NCBI RefSeq assembly: GCF_905220415.1
Contig: NC_059538.1
Span: 372,001-436,000, forward strand
Source: Colias croceus
Lineage: Eukaryota; Arthropoda; Insecta; Lepidoptera; Pieridae
Direction of reading: 5' to 3'
Length of the DNA stretch: 64,000 nucleotides
The position numbers and the translations under genes are program-made. The notes beneath the pieces were generated by a model. That model was not told the DNA's origin. It saw only the letters and a program-made list of their open reading frames with translations, and did not search any database. This document shows, one piece after another, positions 10,821 through 23,608 of the stretch; the stretch's first letter is position 1; the number at the start of each line of letters is the position of its first letter.

Positions 10821-11686
10821 TGTAAAACTCTTGTTCTGGTGTTCTGGCAGCACAATCTACCGCGGCGACTCAAAGCAGTTCAAGCGTAAGACACCTCGGA
10901 TTGTACACGAAAAACTTATTCATTGACTGTCCGAAATGATTAACTCAATATATCGCCCACGAGCATAGCCTCAAGTAATAAAACCTGTATAAAAGTAATA
11001 AAAAGTTCACCATGACTACAACCTTGCGTGCGAGTTGACAGCATTCACCGTGTGTCCATAGTGCTGTGGCCTTAAACTTGCCTTACGTAACTTAGCCTAA
11101 TGCTCTTTAAGATGCGCTAGTGATGTGTGCTGTCGATGAAATTTTGAGCACCTGGCGGAAGATTTAATTTGCGATGCGAAAGGTAAAGGCAATAGGTGCT
11201 GTTAGTTAATTGTAAGGTTGGAATGGTTCAGAGTTTAAATTTATGAGAATATGCTTCTAATTTGTGATATACCTATTTATTATATAAAAACCAGTATAAA
11301 AACGTACATAATATGATATAATGTGCCTGGTATATTAATTTTAATTTGGACATACGCCGTATAATTTAGTTTTTCTTGGTAGAATCTTGAATACGGTCAA
11401 GGTCATTCCTATAGTTTAAATATGAAAATAGCTTTGTATTAACTAGCTATAGAGAACAAGACCGCATACATATTTAAACTAAATTATATTTTCAGCCTCT
11501 CATGAAATATTTATATTTTTTTATAGTCGATAAACACGCCCCTCCCTACTCAATGAGGTTAGCCGGCCCGCGAATTTCGGCGCGAGCCGCGTAAGTAGGA
11601 CAGCTCACCCTTGACCCACTGACTCACTGCCAGCAAGCGCGCCCGCCATTGTTTTTCAACAATCAATAAAATAATACACCGGGCGA

Positions 11687-11750
11687 AACTTTACGTTTGC
11701 ATATTTACGCAACGTCGACTCATCGCCGCCATCTTGGTGCACTACATTTT
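11687..11750 (+). repeat. 64-bp direct repeat, copy 2, with a consensus YY1/Pho site
   Basis: Second copy, 930 bp from the first. GCCGCCATCTTG (11725-11736) is the reverse complement of the canonical YY1 motif CAAGATGGCGGC. It follows a GC-rich patch (11560-11650). On the reverse strand both copies contain the same 13-codon open frame starting at this ATG. Confidence 0.85.
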
Positions 11751-13453
11751 CAATTTTCCCGCCACGTCAGCTGCTGTCAGGGTGACATTTTTATAATGGG
11801 CAAAGGAAATTTTGCTACAGTACCTAGGTACTTTTATTTTATAAAGATTTTAAATCACACAAAATCACATGACACAATCATCAACTGTGGACCTAGTACT
11901 TACTTATAAAGTTCTCAATAAAAATTATTTTTTATTATTAGGTCCTTCTTCGTAATCTAGTTTTTACTATTGAGGCGTGCCAGGCCTACCTATATTAGTT
12001 ATCATATTGACCTTCAGTGGCTAATGATAAATTTAGTAGGTGTGTAGGTTTTTCGCTGTTTTAATGTAACTTTAATGTTTCAAGACATATTTAGTCGTTT
12101 GTTTTGAGCATTCGGCATTCCTAGGGTGCGTATAACGTGGTCTAACCTTGGCTTATAAATGAAAACAATTACAATTTAACAATAACAATGAAAATCCATG
12201 ACCTCCCTATTGTTTTATTTTACGTTATATCATACATAAACGTAATTAAATTTAATTGTGCGATAACTGAAGTATATATTACAATGAGCTTAATTCTGTA
12301 AGCTTTATTTTGCTTGTGAATTTGTTATCTGTAATTATTTACCGTTTTTTATCTGAAATTTGAATCGAAGAAACAGTAAAATTGCAATCTCACAAACATT
12401 TGTTTTTTCTTCATAATGTTATGATTTTTCTTATATTTTTTTTAAATCTAGCAACACAAGCCATTGACCTTGATTTAATTGATTGAAGTCAATTAATTAC
12501 TACAATTAATGTCACTATAAGCTAATACAATGTAACATCGACTACAATATCTAGAGCTACAACTATGTAGGTACTTTTGTTACACAATTTGCAGAATCAC
12601 CTGCAGAGTCTTTCTTAGCTCTAGTTCGATTACTAATTAAGCTAATCGGTTTCGCCATTCTCAAGTGACCAAATTGTGTTGAAATTTAAATTATTTTTTT
12701 TTAAATCACAATAATAATTCCTACTATATCGCTATGCTAATAACATTAGTTTAAACAGGCTGCATTCTGCCTCCATGTTTCAAATCTGTGCTTTCAGGGT
12801 AAATAGAAAAAGGCAGCTTCTTATTTATTTATTTATTCTTTATTGTACAATAGGTCTTATCGTATCTTATTTTAACAATTATAATTAATTACTATTACTA
12901 TATTAGTTACTTAGACTCGAGTTTACATTTTTTTATGGATAAAGTAGATTTCAAGCAAATCGGTGGAGAGAATCTGTTACATATCACTAGCAAAAAGATG
13001 AAATACCATATATTATAAAAGTAAAAGAAAATCGATAATATTATGAAAATACTACACGATAAAATTTTTTTCCAGAGTGGTCTTTGAAATAACGCCTTGT
13101 GTATTTCAGAAATCTGTGCAACTTAAAATTTTTATTTTTTATTTTTTATAAAAAAGATGAATTATTATAATTGTTATTACATAATTATACAAATCGAATT
13201 ATGTGCAATTCCCCAATAAATAAGAAGAAAACTTACATACTAAATACTCATTCTAGCAACATGGTTGTCATATTTTATTTAAAGAAAAATAACCAAGGTA
13301 ACGATTGAATGCATTTTGATTGGATATTGATCTAAAAGTTTCTTTTATCCACTTCGGCTCGTCACCTTTTTGTTATACACGCATTACCTATATATAATCA
13401 TAATCATAAATTATTATAATCTTTTTGTTAATATTCTACTGTTAAGTAATCAA
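11751..13453. other. Gene-free, AT-rich; includes a LINE 3' tail in reverse
   Basis: At 12822-12862, (TTTA)n followed by TTCTTTATTGTACAATAGG is the reverse complement of a common lepidopteran LINE terminus (TTGTACAATAAAGAATAAAT). Nothing else was recognised here. Confidence 0.4.
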
Positions 13454-13630
13454 TCTATCTATTATAAACGCGGAAGTCGGTAAGAATGTAACGCTCTTTC
13501 ACGCGAAAACCATTGAACGGATTTTGATGATACTCAGCAAATTGGCAGTGATGTTACTTATGTACCAGAATATCACAAATTAACTTAATTTATTTAAGTT
13601 ATAGAAATATTTTCTTTTGCCCGCGGGTTC
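13454..13630 (+). mobile_element. Degenerate Helitron-like element
   Basis: TCTATCTATTATAAACGCGG, then CTTTCACGCGAAAACCATTG and GGATTTTGATGATACTCAGC, follow the order of the family-A/D body. The 3' end has decayed to CCCGCGGG without a CTAG. Confidence 0.55.
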
Positions 13631-13791
13631 ATCTCAGCACGACGGATATATTAGAGGCCCTGAGAGGATCTACCTTACGCAGCTTTCTAGCTGCCCTGGG
13701 TTTTCGTAAGCTCAGTATCCATTTAAAAAAGTACTTCTACTATAAATTGGCTACATCATCGTGGCTACATTCACCTTAATTCATGCAACAA

Positions 13792-13809
13792 TGACGTCAC
13801 GTGACGTCA
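13792..13809. promoter_or_regulatory. CRE / E-box / CRE palindrome
   Basis: TGACGTCACGTGACGTCA is an 18-bp perfect palindrome: two consensus CRE sites (TGACGTCA, bound by CREB/ATF bZIP proteins) overlap a central CACGTG E-box (bHLH proteins such as Max, USF or CLK/CYC). Twenty bases downstream is a second perfect palindrome, CGCGGCGCCGCG (13828-13839). The island is about 80 bp long in AT-rich DNA, and no exon is recognisable next to it. Confidence 0.6.
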
Positions 13810-13839
13810 CACTGTCACTTTCTGTCACGCGGCGCCGCG

Positions 13840-16505
13840 CGTGGTGAAAGCAGCGGTTATTCACCTGGCTTTACATGCATTTTGCTAATTATATTAATCT
13901 CGGCTTAGATTATTGAGAATTGTAACGAATTACGCAGTAATTACCGTTTAAGTTAGTAATACTGTTTTAAAATGGAAAATAAAATGAACGTGAATTATTG
14001 ATATGTAAGTAGGGCGATAAATTAATAAATTATTTAAATGCTTCGATATGTAGCTGAGTATTTAGCTGAATACTTTGTAAACGAAATTAGTGAAGACAAG
14101 TCTGTTTACGAAATTAGTTTTGAACACCTGTCTTAAATACAAAATAAAAGGGTAGGAATTTATATTAATACGTATCATAATTATTTTGATGTTTCAGAAG
14201 AAAGCTTGGTTTAAAACATGTTTGAGTTAAATTAATTTAAGTTTATTTTTATTCAATGTTAAATAAACAACATATTTATAAAAATCTCTATCTTGTTACT
14301 ATCTTTATAATTGTATTTCTGACAAGTAGATAGTAAATTTGGGAATTTTCATTGAATATTTCCAAATTTTCTGTCATCGTCATCATTCTAAAACGTAACT
14401 AAATTAGAACAATAATATTTTGTCCGTTTTGCTAACATAATCTTTATCTTAGATGCATGAAACAACTGTATCACAGATGAATTGGATGGATGGACGAATT
14501 CGATTCAGTACCTATGTAGATAAGTAGTTATGCATTGGAATCTGTCTTAGATCAGACCTCCTTTATAGGATTGGATATTATTTATACGTATTATTAATAA
14601 GGTATTTTTGGACATCCAATATGGTTTTTTGTAGAAGATAAAATAGCTTCCTACTGATTTCATAAGCACGCATAAAGAAAAACATTTCAATTTTATACAC
14701 TAAGTAATGGTTACAAATTACAATTCTTTTCATTTAGGAGTCATCAATAATGCACGCTCAAAATATTTCCAGACTACGATGGAAAGTATCAAGTATCGAA
14801 TTACCTTCTGTTCCTTCTAAATACACACAAATACCACAAATGAAATTCAAAATGAGCAAACATCAATGATAATGTTATGGTAATAGTTATGAAAACGTGG
14901 CACCATTATGATTCTGCACGCGTTCAAAAATTTTCCGTCATGTTTTTCAAATTGTCATGTTTAGGGCGCGGTTTGACTGGCATTGGTAGGTTCGTGATCA
15001 TAGATTTCTTATTTATATTGATGAGAGGCATAATTGATTCAAATATGAATCAATTATTTTATAAAAGGCAGGTAACCGAAAGTACTGTAGCTAGGTAACC
15101 AAGGGCCCTGGGGCAAAAAAAAAACACCAAACTAGAGAACTCGCAACTGAACTGAAAAAAAGCTGTTTGTATGATGATTGATGGTTTCTGTTGTGTGCAG
15201 AAAAACTCAAGTATAAAGACAGTGTAGTCGAGCTTTCTCAAATTTGGCGTCCCGGAGCCGTCGCCCTATCTAGTCTGGCTCCCTTTAAAACCGGGACCTG
15301 TCAATAGAATTTTATAAAATAGTTTGTTATAATGTACTTATCGGTTTCAGCTGCGAATACAATTACAATCAATAACTTATTATTCGATTATAAAGTGAAA
15401 GGATCTTCAATCAGAAATTACGAAATCTCGCAAAACTACTTGACTTATGGACATGACATTTGGTGTTCACAAATTATTAAGGAAGATTTTGGCAAAATTC
15501 GACATAATGGTTTGAAAGGCACTTTTATATTTGTTGGAAAGTTCTTTCATTTTTCAACAAGAGATTCAAATTATTGAATGATAATAATCGAAATAAATAA
15601 TTTTATAACTACGCCAGCATTATTAATTGTAACATCCTCTTACTATTGGTGTATTTTTATTATATAACTGCTATATAAAATTGTTGGAAATTATTTAAGA
15701 TGAGTGTATCGTGATTTTTTTATTTGGTGACAATAGAGCACTACCTCTCTGAGGTGTGCAATAAAAAAAAGCACGTACGTTTGGTTTTAAAATCTTAAAA
15801 CAATAACGAACTATCCATCGAGGAATTAGTAGTAAGTAAATAATAAGTAATGCAATTGATAATGAAAGTCCTTTGTTTTTTTATACCTTCTAGTGAATTG
15901 GCATTTGGATAGGAACGATTCTGGGAATAGGAGAGTATTAAGTGTTGCCAGGGGAATTAATTAATTGAATGTTAGTTACAATTTCAAAGGTACAATCTTA
16001 GGTAATCTAGGCTCTAGAGACTTCTATAAGATTTTGAAAATAAATTTGAAATAAAATTGAAAAATTGATTATTTAAATTAAATTGAATAATATGTTAGTT
16101 CTTTTCAATACTCTATGAAGCATTTTTATGTAATCATTACCTTAATCTTTAATTAAGTATTAAGTTTAAAGATGGGAAATTATATAATATGACTAGAGAA
16201 AAACATGTAAATCGTTTTAGTATTTTTTGTGCGTTTGTCATGTCCTAGCTTCTCTTGGAATGCTTCGAGAACGATATGGTTATAATCAAAATTCTTTTTT
16301 TGTGCATTGATGTGTTATCTAAGGGATTTTGATCTCACAGATAAATGAGGATAAAAATGTACAGTTTATAGAGCTTGTTGTTCATAGAACTTATATTAAA
16401 GGTTTTTCATAATCAATTTGCAATCTTTGTAGGTAGGTTATATGGTGTTTTATTTAAAAAAGGAGCTGCATGTGAAGTTTTACTTTTTTAAGTTGGTGTT
16501 AAATC
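13840..16505. other. Gene-free, AT-rich interval
   Basis: I see no supported exon. The GC-richer patch at 15235-15300 looks like a decayed repeat but matches nothing else in the window. Confidence 0.4.
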
Positions 16506-16507
16506 TA

Positions 16508-18286
16508 GGGTAAACGCAGCTATCAACGACCCATCGAAAATCTGAAGGTATTACCGACCTATAAAAGTAATTCGAAATTTAAACGTTTCCAGAACTATTC
16601 TAGCTATAGGTAGGCAAAGTTATACACGAATGTATTACTTGAGCATCGTATACTTTAACGTTAGAGTGAGTAACTGAGCAAAAAAGAGTTAAAATGCGTA
16701 AGTTGCTGCGGGGTAGCGTGGAAGCAGGACGTGTCGTACTGTTCCGTTGTTCCTTCGGGTAAGTACTGTGAGTATCTTTTTAAGACATTTACAAACAAAT
16801 GACATCTATACTTTAATTTATATTAATAAATGTCAATGCATTTAAGTGTCAACTTTTCATTTCTTACAACATTTTATTAATAAAAAGTAATTTGAAACGA
16901 TAAAACTTAAAATTAAAATGGGACGGTGTTAGCTTCACCAGTTTAAGCCGCGGCAGGTATCAACGACCCGTAAGTCGGCAATGGCAGCAACGTAACTTTT
17001 TGTTTTATTTTCTTTTATGTTATTATATCACACTAACACAAGTGGTTTTATGGACCAGTTTAAATCTAAGCTATGAGTCTTCATAAAAATCTATTAGCGA
17101 CTAAACTTTTTTGTCTAGTGTTGTGTCTTTTAGCGTTGTCAATTTATACAAAGTTATGATATTTTCGAGGATCCCTATCGAATAGTTACAGAAGTAAATC
17201 ATTGTTTTTTTTTTGTTTAAACAATATGCATTTGTTCATATTTTGTATGACATTAATCAATTATAATCTATTTTATAGTCTGATGATCAAATGAATTAAA
17301 ATAACCATTTTTTTATGGGTCGGTAATACAATAATTAGGTTTATACTTACATACTTTAATACCGACCCATGTGGGTCGGCAATAGCAACTATAGGAAGCT
17401 ATTACCGATCGAATATAGATTGTTTAGTTTCTCATCTACAAATTCAAATTCAAATTGCTTTATTTGCAGAATGTAGAATAAAGATGTTTGTATATACAGA
17501 TAATATTGATCCTTAAACATTCTGCTCGTAATTGAGCGTGCAAATATATTTTTATTACTTTTATGACATAATTATAGGTGCCTATTAAAAATTATATTTT
17601 TAGGTTAAATTTAAAAAATTAAAAAAAATTATATTTTTAGATTTTTAGGTTAAATTAACATAAAACATATAATTAGGTATATTTTTTCCAGAAATATGGA
17701 GCCACGAAAGCGGCGAAAAGTATTCAGTAAAACACAACTCGCCGAAGCAATCAATCAAATAGCATAACGAAATATCCTAGAGTTTGAAATCCTTAATTTA
17801 ATATATGTACATACATTAATAGTATTATGTTGATTAATTTAAAAGTTTATAATTATTTAGTTCATTACTAAAAAGTACTCATTTGTTTTATTAAAAATAA
17901 CTACAATTAAAAAATACGAATATATTTGCATTTTTATTTCATTTTATTAAGATCGGTAATCATCATCATCACTAGCTTCTATACATTCCATTGCTGGAAA
18001 AAGGCTTCCTCTCACATACGATCGGGAATAGCTGCATAAAAATCGTTAATAGCTTCACAGCCGTTTTTATGGGTCGGTAATAGCAACAATCGACTAAGTC
18101 ACATTGTAAATTATTTTTTACAAGATAATCCTTTATTAGAATGTATTTGCTTCAATAAATACATTTTTTATACATAACACTAGCATATAAAATGAAATTA
18201 TAAATCTTTAGAAGAACCAGTATACTTAAAAAATATGGTTGATTTTGAAATTGCCTTAGAGGGGTCGTTAATACCTGCGTTTACCT
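16508..18286 (+). mobile_element. pogo-like (Tc1/mariner) deletion derivative with subterminal repeats
   Basis: The inverted ends are GGGTAAACGCAG (16508) and its reverse-strand partner AGGTAAACGCAG (18286). The match continues through TAT(C/T)AACGACCC for about 25 bp. TA flanks both ends (16506-16507, 18287-18288), the target duplication expected of this superfamily. Inside, GGGTCGGTAAT-type words recur in both orientations near 16547, 16965, 17317, 17363, 17400 and 18070; such subterminal arrays are typical transposase-binding sites. A start of a transposase frame survives at 17696. A LINE-like piece (CAAATT repeats, about 17440-17530) is inserted. Confidence 0.65.
17696..17767 (+). pseudogene. 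Remnant N-terminus of a pogo-type transposase (psq-like HTH)
   Basis: A splice-acceptor-like TTTTTTCCAG at 17681-17690 is followed closely by an ATG frame of 23 codons: a basic cluster, EPRKRRK, then VFSKTQLAEAINQIA, then a stop. Basic residues followed by the first helix of a Pipsqueak/CENP-B-like helix-turn-helix is how pogo/Tigger transposases begin. The rest of the domain and the DDE catalytic region are gone. A GTAAGT donor at 16756 after a GC-richer stretch could be the element's 5' UTR intron. The family call rests on a short segment. Confidence 0.5.
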
Positions 18287-19189
18287 TAATAAAATTTAAT
18301 TAAATACGGTAGATTTGGTTTGTCCTTAATTATTTTTTCTTTTTTATTTTTCATCACATTAAGTTCTTGCTATTCTTGCACTGTAAACATTTTTCAGTGA
18401 ATATCGTTCCTCATATAAGTTTCATACTATATAATTTATGTTATATTTATTTTTATGTTTCACCTTAAAATTATTTTTACCTGACTCATTCCAAGATCTA
18501 AACTATCTATCCCTAAATAAGTTCAGCTGAATCGAGTCAAATCACATTCACAAAAACACTCTTGTTGACACACAGCTCTACAAATTTGAATTTGTGCACC
18601 ATTTTATGAAACTTTTGCAACTTTTTTCCACATGGATAAGAACAGATAAACACATCTTCGTTTGTTTGTTTGTTCATAAGCAACAAGATGATTACGCAAT
18701 ATAAATAGGTATTCCATTATAAAACATTAGCGGATTAATTAAAACTCGACACGTCCAAATCTGCCACTCATCCTACCATAATTGCATTTAAGTTTTAACA
18801 GATAACAATCGCAAGCCACGCCTACCACGCACTATCAATAAAAATCATTTCATTTTCGATATAATTATCTACACGCTATTCATTAATTAACATTTTTCTA
18901 TCACCTTTCTCACTCTCTCTTGTATGCTCTATATATATCGGTCTCCCTCTAAATCAACAAAGTGTGTTATCGCGAAAGCCGCGGTGAAAGAGTCAATGCC
19001 CTGCGCGGGAGCAACGAACGTCTTTGCAACGCAACCCCCCCTCCCCCGCCCCTCACGCATCGACATCATATGGAGCTGTTACGGGATTTGCCCGAGGGCT
19101 GCTGTAGATCAAAATACTTGATTTATATTGGATAAAAATCAGACAAGTTTGCTGTACGTTGTTATTAGGAACCAGACGCAAAATTTGTG

Positions 19190-19253
19190 AGCCTCACAAA
19201 ATATTGGTTCATGTATCATGAATACGATACATGAACCAATATTTTGTGAGGCT
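19190..19253. repeat. Perfect 28-bp stem, 8-nt loop hairpin
   Basis: The left arm 19190-19217 and right arm 19226-19253 are exact reverse complements (left arm starts AGCCTCACAAAATATTGG); the loop is ATGAATAC. A 64-nt perfect hairpin has the size of a microRNA precursor, but perfect pairing and the absence of a known mature sequence argue equally for a recent foldback duplication. Confidence 0.7.
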
Positions 19254-19937
19254 TTTGTTTGTATAACGATCAACTAAAAAGATTGGAGCGATTGTGATCA
19301 ATTTTAGCATAGCTCTTGTTCAACCTAAACTCAAATGATCAAAGTTGAAACTTACAGGCTACAAATATAAAGGTGTAAAGTAGAAGGTAGCTCACCTAAT
19401 CATTATTAGTTAGTACCGAATACTATGATATGACTTAATTACTAAGCTATGACTTTTCATTGTAAGTAAGTAATTAAAATTAAAAATGTGTTTTCTAGTA
19501 AAATGTTTCTATAAGTTCACTTCTGAAAACCGAAAATTAAATTACCCAGAAAAATATTCCACCACTATTATTAGAAAAGCATTAGAAGAACAGCTCTATA
19601 TGATATAAAGTAAATGCAATAGACGCACACATAGGCGCGCTGCACGCCGGCACTGCGCTTCTAGCGAGAGGCGTGTTCACACCGACCACTTGTCTAGGAA
19701 TTAGGCCTTTATGTGCAAATATTTTATATCGGTTAGATATAATAGGGGAAATTAAATTTTATGTGATAATGAAAAAAAATATATTTTGTTGCTTTTAAAA
19801 CAAGATTTTTATGCCTTACTAATGAAGTATCGAATCGAATCTAAACAGTAATAAAACACTTGAAAATATTCACTTTCGATGTACAAGATGATGTCCTAGC
19901 GAAAAAAAAACTTCAATTGTTTAGAGGCTGATAAAAA

Positions 19938-20166
19938 TCCTACTAATATTATAAATGCGAAAGTTTGTATGGATGTATGGATGTATGGAAGTTTGTTACT
20001 CTTTCACGTAAAAACTACTGAACCGATTACAATGAAATTTAGCACACATATAGAGGGTAACTTGGATTAACACATAGGATAGTTTTTATCCCGGAAAACC
20101 CACGGGAACGGGAACTATGCGGGTTTTCCTTTGCAAACGCGGGCGAAGCCGCGGGCGGAAATCTAG
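19938..20166 (+). mobile_element. Helitron-like element, family A variant
   Basis: It runs from TCCTACTAATATTATAAATG to CTAG at 20163-20166, with (ATGG)n in place of the (CTGT)n tract and the same palindromic GC-rich 3' end. Confidence 0.75.
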
Positions 20167-22752
20167 TCTTTCATAATTTAAAGGCCACCACAATTATAAT
20201 ACATTAATAGTTTTCACAATTATTATTAGTCATTCTCATTGCAGCCAAAAATATAAATATAACTACAAAAATCTATTAAATAAAAGAAAGTGTTACCACC
20301 ACGCACACTATGAACGCGCCCTAAGAATAGTTCGCTGAGTGAAAGTGAACCGTGTACACACGCACGCACACACGCGCAACACAGCTTTGTGCTGAAAGCT
20401 TTGGATCTATGCGGTTTCATGATGCCTGCTTTTGGGATTTAATAAATATTATATCTGTTGTATTTTTAAGCGACTATTGAGTAGATTTATGAATGATTTA
20501 GAATAGAGTGGTTATCTAATCAGTTTTTCGAAATTTGGAATATTTTATTTTGTGTGGAATTGTGTTGTAGTTAGATTATAATAATTTGAATACGAGATAA
20601 CTACTTTTTATTTTTTAAGTCTATAGATAAATTATTATGTATAGAAATTGATTCCAGACTTTATAAAATAATATTGACGGGAGGTTTTTATTCATGATTC
20701 ACAGTTTATTTGAATACGTTCCTAAATCTGTTCTTATTGAGTACATAATAGTTTATTATTAGGTATTAAAATTAAGTTTTTCGTCAATAAGTCTCTTTAA
20801 CTGTTACATAAAAATAAAACCAATAAGTTTTCAACATTAATTGATCTATAACTTAAACTAAGTAACTTTTTTTGATAAAACTCCTAACATTCCCTACGTT
20901 AGACTAAGTAAATTCAAAGACAATTAAAAGATAATTTACGGAGCTATAATTATGTAGACAAACATAAAAATAAGTTTACATATAATATTATGTAGGCTTC
21001 CTTGGAAAAAAATTATCATAATGTGAATATATTATTTCAATAATATTACTTACATAACCACACTTTCTTTAAAGTCGGTCAAAAACAATATGAGCCTAGA
21101 ATATATACATACAATATATTAGAATGTATAAAGCCCACCGGTGCGCTTCTGTACGTTCATAAATTATGCATCGTGTGTTCCCGCGGCGTCACTCGCTTTG
21201 ATGTATGGCTCTAATTATTATATTGTTCTCGCTTTTTTCATTGTTGGATAATGTTATCTAATTGGGAAAATGAAGATAATTGTTAAATATTATTGCGTAA
21301 GGATAATATGCAATATTTTGTGAAAATTATTTAAATATTTTGAGTGTTTTAATGTTGGAAAAAGCTCTCTTTACAGACTGTGAATAATTATTGTATTAAA
21401 TATCGTGACTATAAGGTATCTAGCGACTTTAATTTTCACTACAAAATGTATGGAATTTGTAATTTGTACATAAGTGCATTGTATTATTCCCATTTATCTA
21501 CTTATTTGAATCGAATTACACTTAAGTTTCAACTACAAGAGTTGTTCAAACTCTCACAACTCTATATTGTTCAATTCTCCAACCTTTCGAGTCCATACAT
21601 CCATCCAGAAACTTCCCAGTCTATACTTTTCCCATCCATCAATCCAGATACATTAAAACTCGCAAATGCACGTGCCATCACATCATTAGGCGAATCCGCG
21701 TTACGTCACTAGTGCATTTCTCTCCCCCTCCCCCCGCGTGCACTCTCTTACCTCACCCCCGCGGCCGCCCGCCAGAGTGAATGCACCCGACGGTTATGTA
21801 ACCGCACACTTGAAGTCGACGGAGTGTGAAAAATCGTTGGAAATTTTAGGATTTAAATTGTTTTAGTAATAAATGGCAGTGATATAATATACTTATTTGT
21901 GTATGTATTATCCTTAGGTACCTATTTCATAGGTCTATAACGTGAAATACAAAAATTAAAGCTTGGTTGTTATGAAGTTCAAGCAATCATTATAATTATT
22001 TTCTTAGGGCTGATTTTTCAATCCTTGGTTAAAGTTTACCCGTCCAATCAATTATTACACGATAATTAATTAAAATGTCACATGTAAACTGTCAGATACG
22101 GGCAATTAGAATACGTTTTTGAAATTGTAGTTTAATACTTTATTCGACGAAAAAACCAAGAATTGAAAAATCAGCCCATAATTAATTGAAAACGAGTACA
22201 TGTACAGTAATAGTCTCATGACAACACAACGTTGTCTATGTACCACGTGCGAAGCCGGAGCTGACCGCTGACCGCTAAATTTGAAATACTTACAGCACGT
22301 TTTCCTATCCTATGGTATTCTGAATATGCTGCTACAAAACCTTTTTCAAAATGTGTATTTTTTACGCTTAAAATCCAAGAAAGCTCATTGGACAAATAAA
22401 TACAGTAAGATATCCACATCGTAAAATTCGTTTTGTCGGTCTAATGAAAACACACATAACGCGACTAGAATTATAGACACGGCATAGAGCCGTCGCTATC
22501 TGATATCTATATTATATCTACGAAACTAGATTATAACTATGTATCCGTAGATAGGTTTAATCCTAGTTAAACTCCGTATTTCTACGCAATTCTTTTGTGA
22601 AAAGATAACAAATACATACGTTTTACTTATACGGAAGATTTATTAGACAATATTTTAATATTTAGGCGGTATTATAAATGATTTTTGACTATATTTCTTT
22701 AGTCCACAAATTCTAAATATTTTGATATGTTTAAGTTATAGTTTTCCACAGT
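20167..22752. other. Gene-free interval with a GC-rich island near 21.7 kb
   Basis: Mostly AT-rich. The island at 21715-21840 is pyrimidine-rich and then CpG-rich; it contains GTTATGTAAC (21793-21802), which fits the PAR-bZIP/Vrille consensus RTTAYGTAAY. Neither a TCAGT initiator nor a convincing donor follows. Confidence 0.4.
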
Positions 22753-22811
22753 GGGCATCCACTGTGGATGCCCTCTGCCCCAGCTAGGGGACACAGGAAC
22801 ATAATGGAATG
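22753..22811 (+). mobile_element. SINE fragment with a short hairpin
   Basis: CCCCAGCTAGGGGACACAGG resembles the middle of the tRNA-derived SINE at 50215-50481 read in sense (CCCCACTAGGGGACATGGG). It is preceded by the 9-bp stem GGGCATCCA-CTG-TGGATGCCC at 22753-22773. Confidence 0.5.
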
Positions 22812-23562
22812 AAGTTATAGTTTTAGTCTACTAGTTTTTTACTAGTTGGAAAATGTTAATTTTCTGAGCGTTTGATATATTCACTTTAAGGTATAAAGTT
22901 GATGTTAAGAAAATGTTCGTCATTAACTAATAAGTATTAAATTAATAGCAAATAAAAAAATATCTGTTTTGTTTTATTTACACTCCTCTAAATGTAAAAA
23001 GAGCGTGTATGCCGAGCACACATGTCAGAAGTGGAACTTCTTTGGCAAGATTCAAAGAAACCAAAAATCGTCACCTTACTCCATGACGTGACGGTATTGC
23101 CATGACGCGACCTTGACTTTCAACGCAAGAAATTTCACTTCAAAAACCTAAATTCACTTACTTAATCTGACTTTTATATGTGTCATGACTCATCTATCTC
23201 ATAATGTTTCAAAAAAGTAAGAATGTTAGAACCATTTACTGGACACAAAATAGTATTTTTTTGCATCTAATAGATGCATATACATGCAAAATCTAGTCGA
23301 AAATCTAAACATGCAAGTGAGCAAAAACAATGGTTTAGCGGCAAAGCGTCTACTTTCTCTGTTACATAACATGTTGCAGATATACTAGAACAATTGTACG
23401 GAATTAACTTTAGACCAGTGGGGGTTTTAATTTGGGGATCTTTTGTTGGAAAAATGGGTATTGTGTATTGGTAAATGGTGAATATTCATCTGTTATGACG
23501 TTTCAAAAAAGCATCTTATGAAATATATTTTGAATGGTTTTGTTGTACTTTTATTTTATTTT

Positions 23563-23608
23563 ATAAGACTGTTGTACAATAAAGAGTAAATAAAATAAAT
23601 AAATAAAT
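23563..23608 (+). mobile_element. LINE 3' tail
   Basis: TGTTGTACAATAAAGAGTAA followed by (TAAA)n is a typical lepidopteran non-LTR element terminus. Only the tail is recognisable. The region from here to 24854 holds no gene I can see; a small Helitron-body fragment (CTGCACCGATTTTGATGAA) is near 24270. Confidence 0.5.

Noticed and set aside
10835..10916. Possible exon in the GC-richer stretch after the first 64-bp repeat (a frame with YRGDSKQFKRKTPRIVH)
   Set aside because: It ends in a stop soon after and has no consistent splice pair or homology I can name.
16685..16757. ATG frame before a GTAAGT donor, as a host exon
   Set aside because: It lies inside the pogo-like element, and its frame does not resemble a known domain; more likely the element's own 5' exon.
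21380..21712. 110-codon open frame on the plus strand, the longest outside known features in the middle of the window
   Set aside because: AT-rich composition, no domain or motif, no splice context; it ends at a low-complexity pyrimidine tract. Chance length is plausible.
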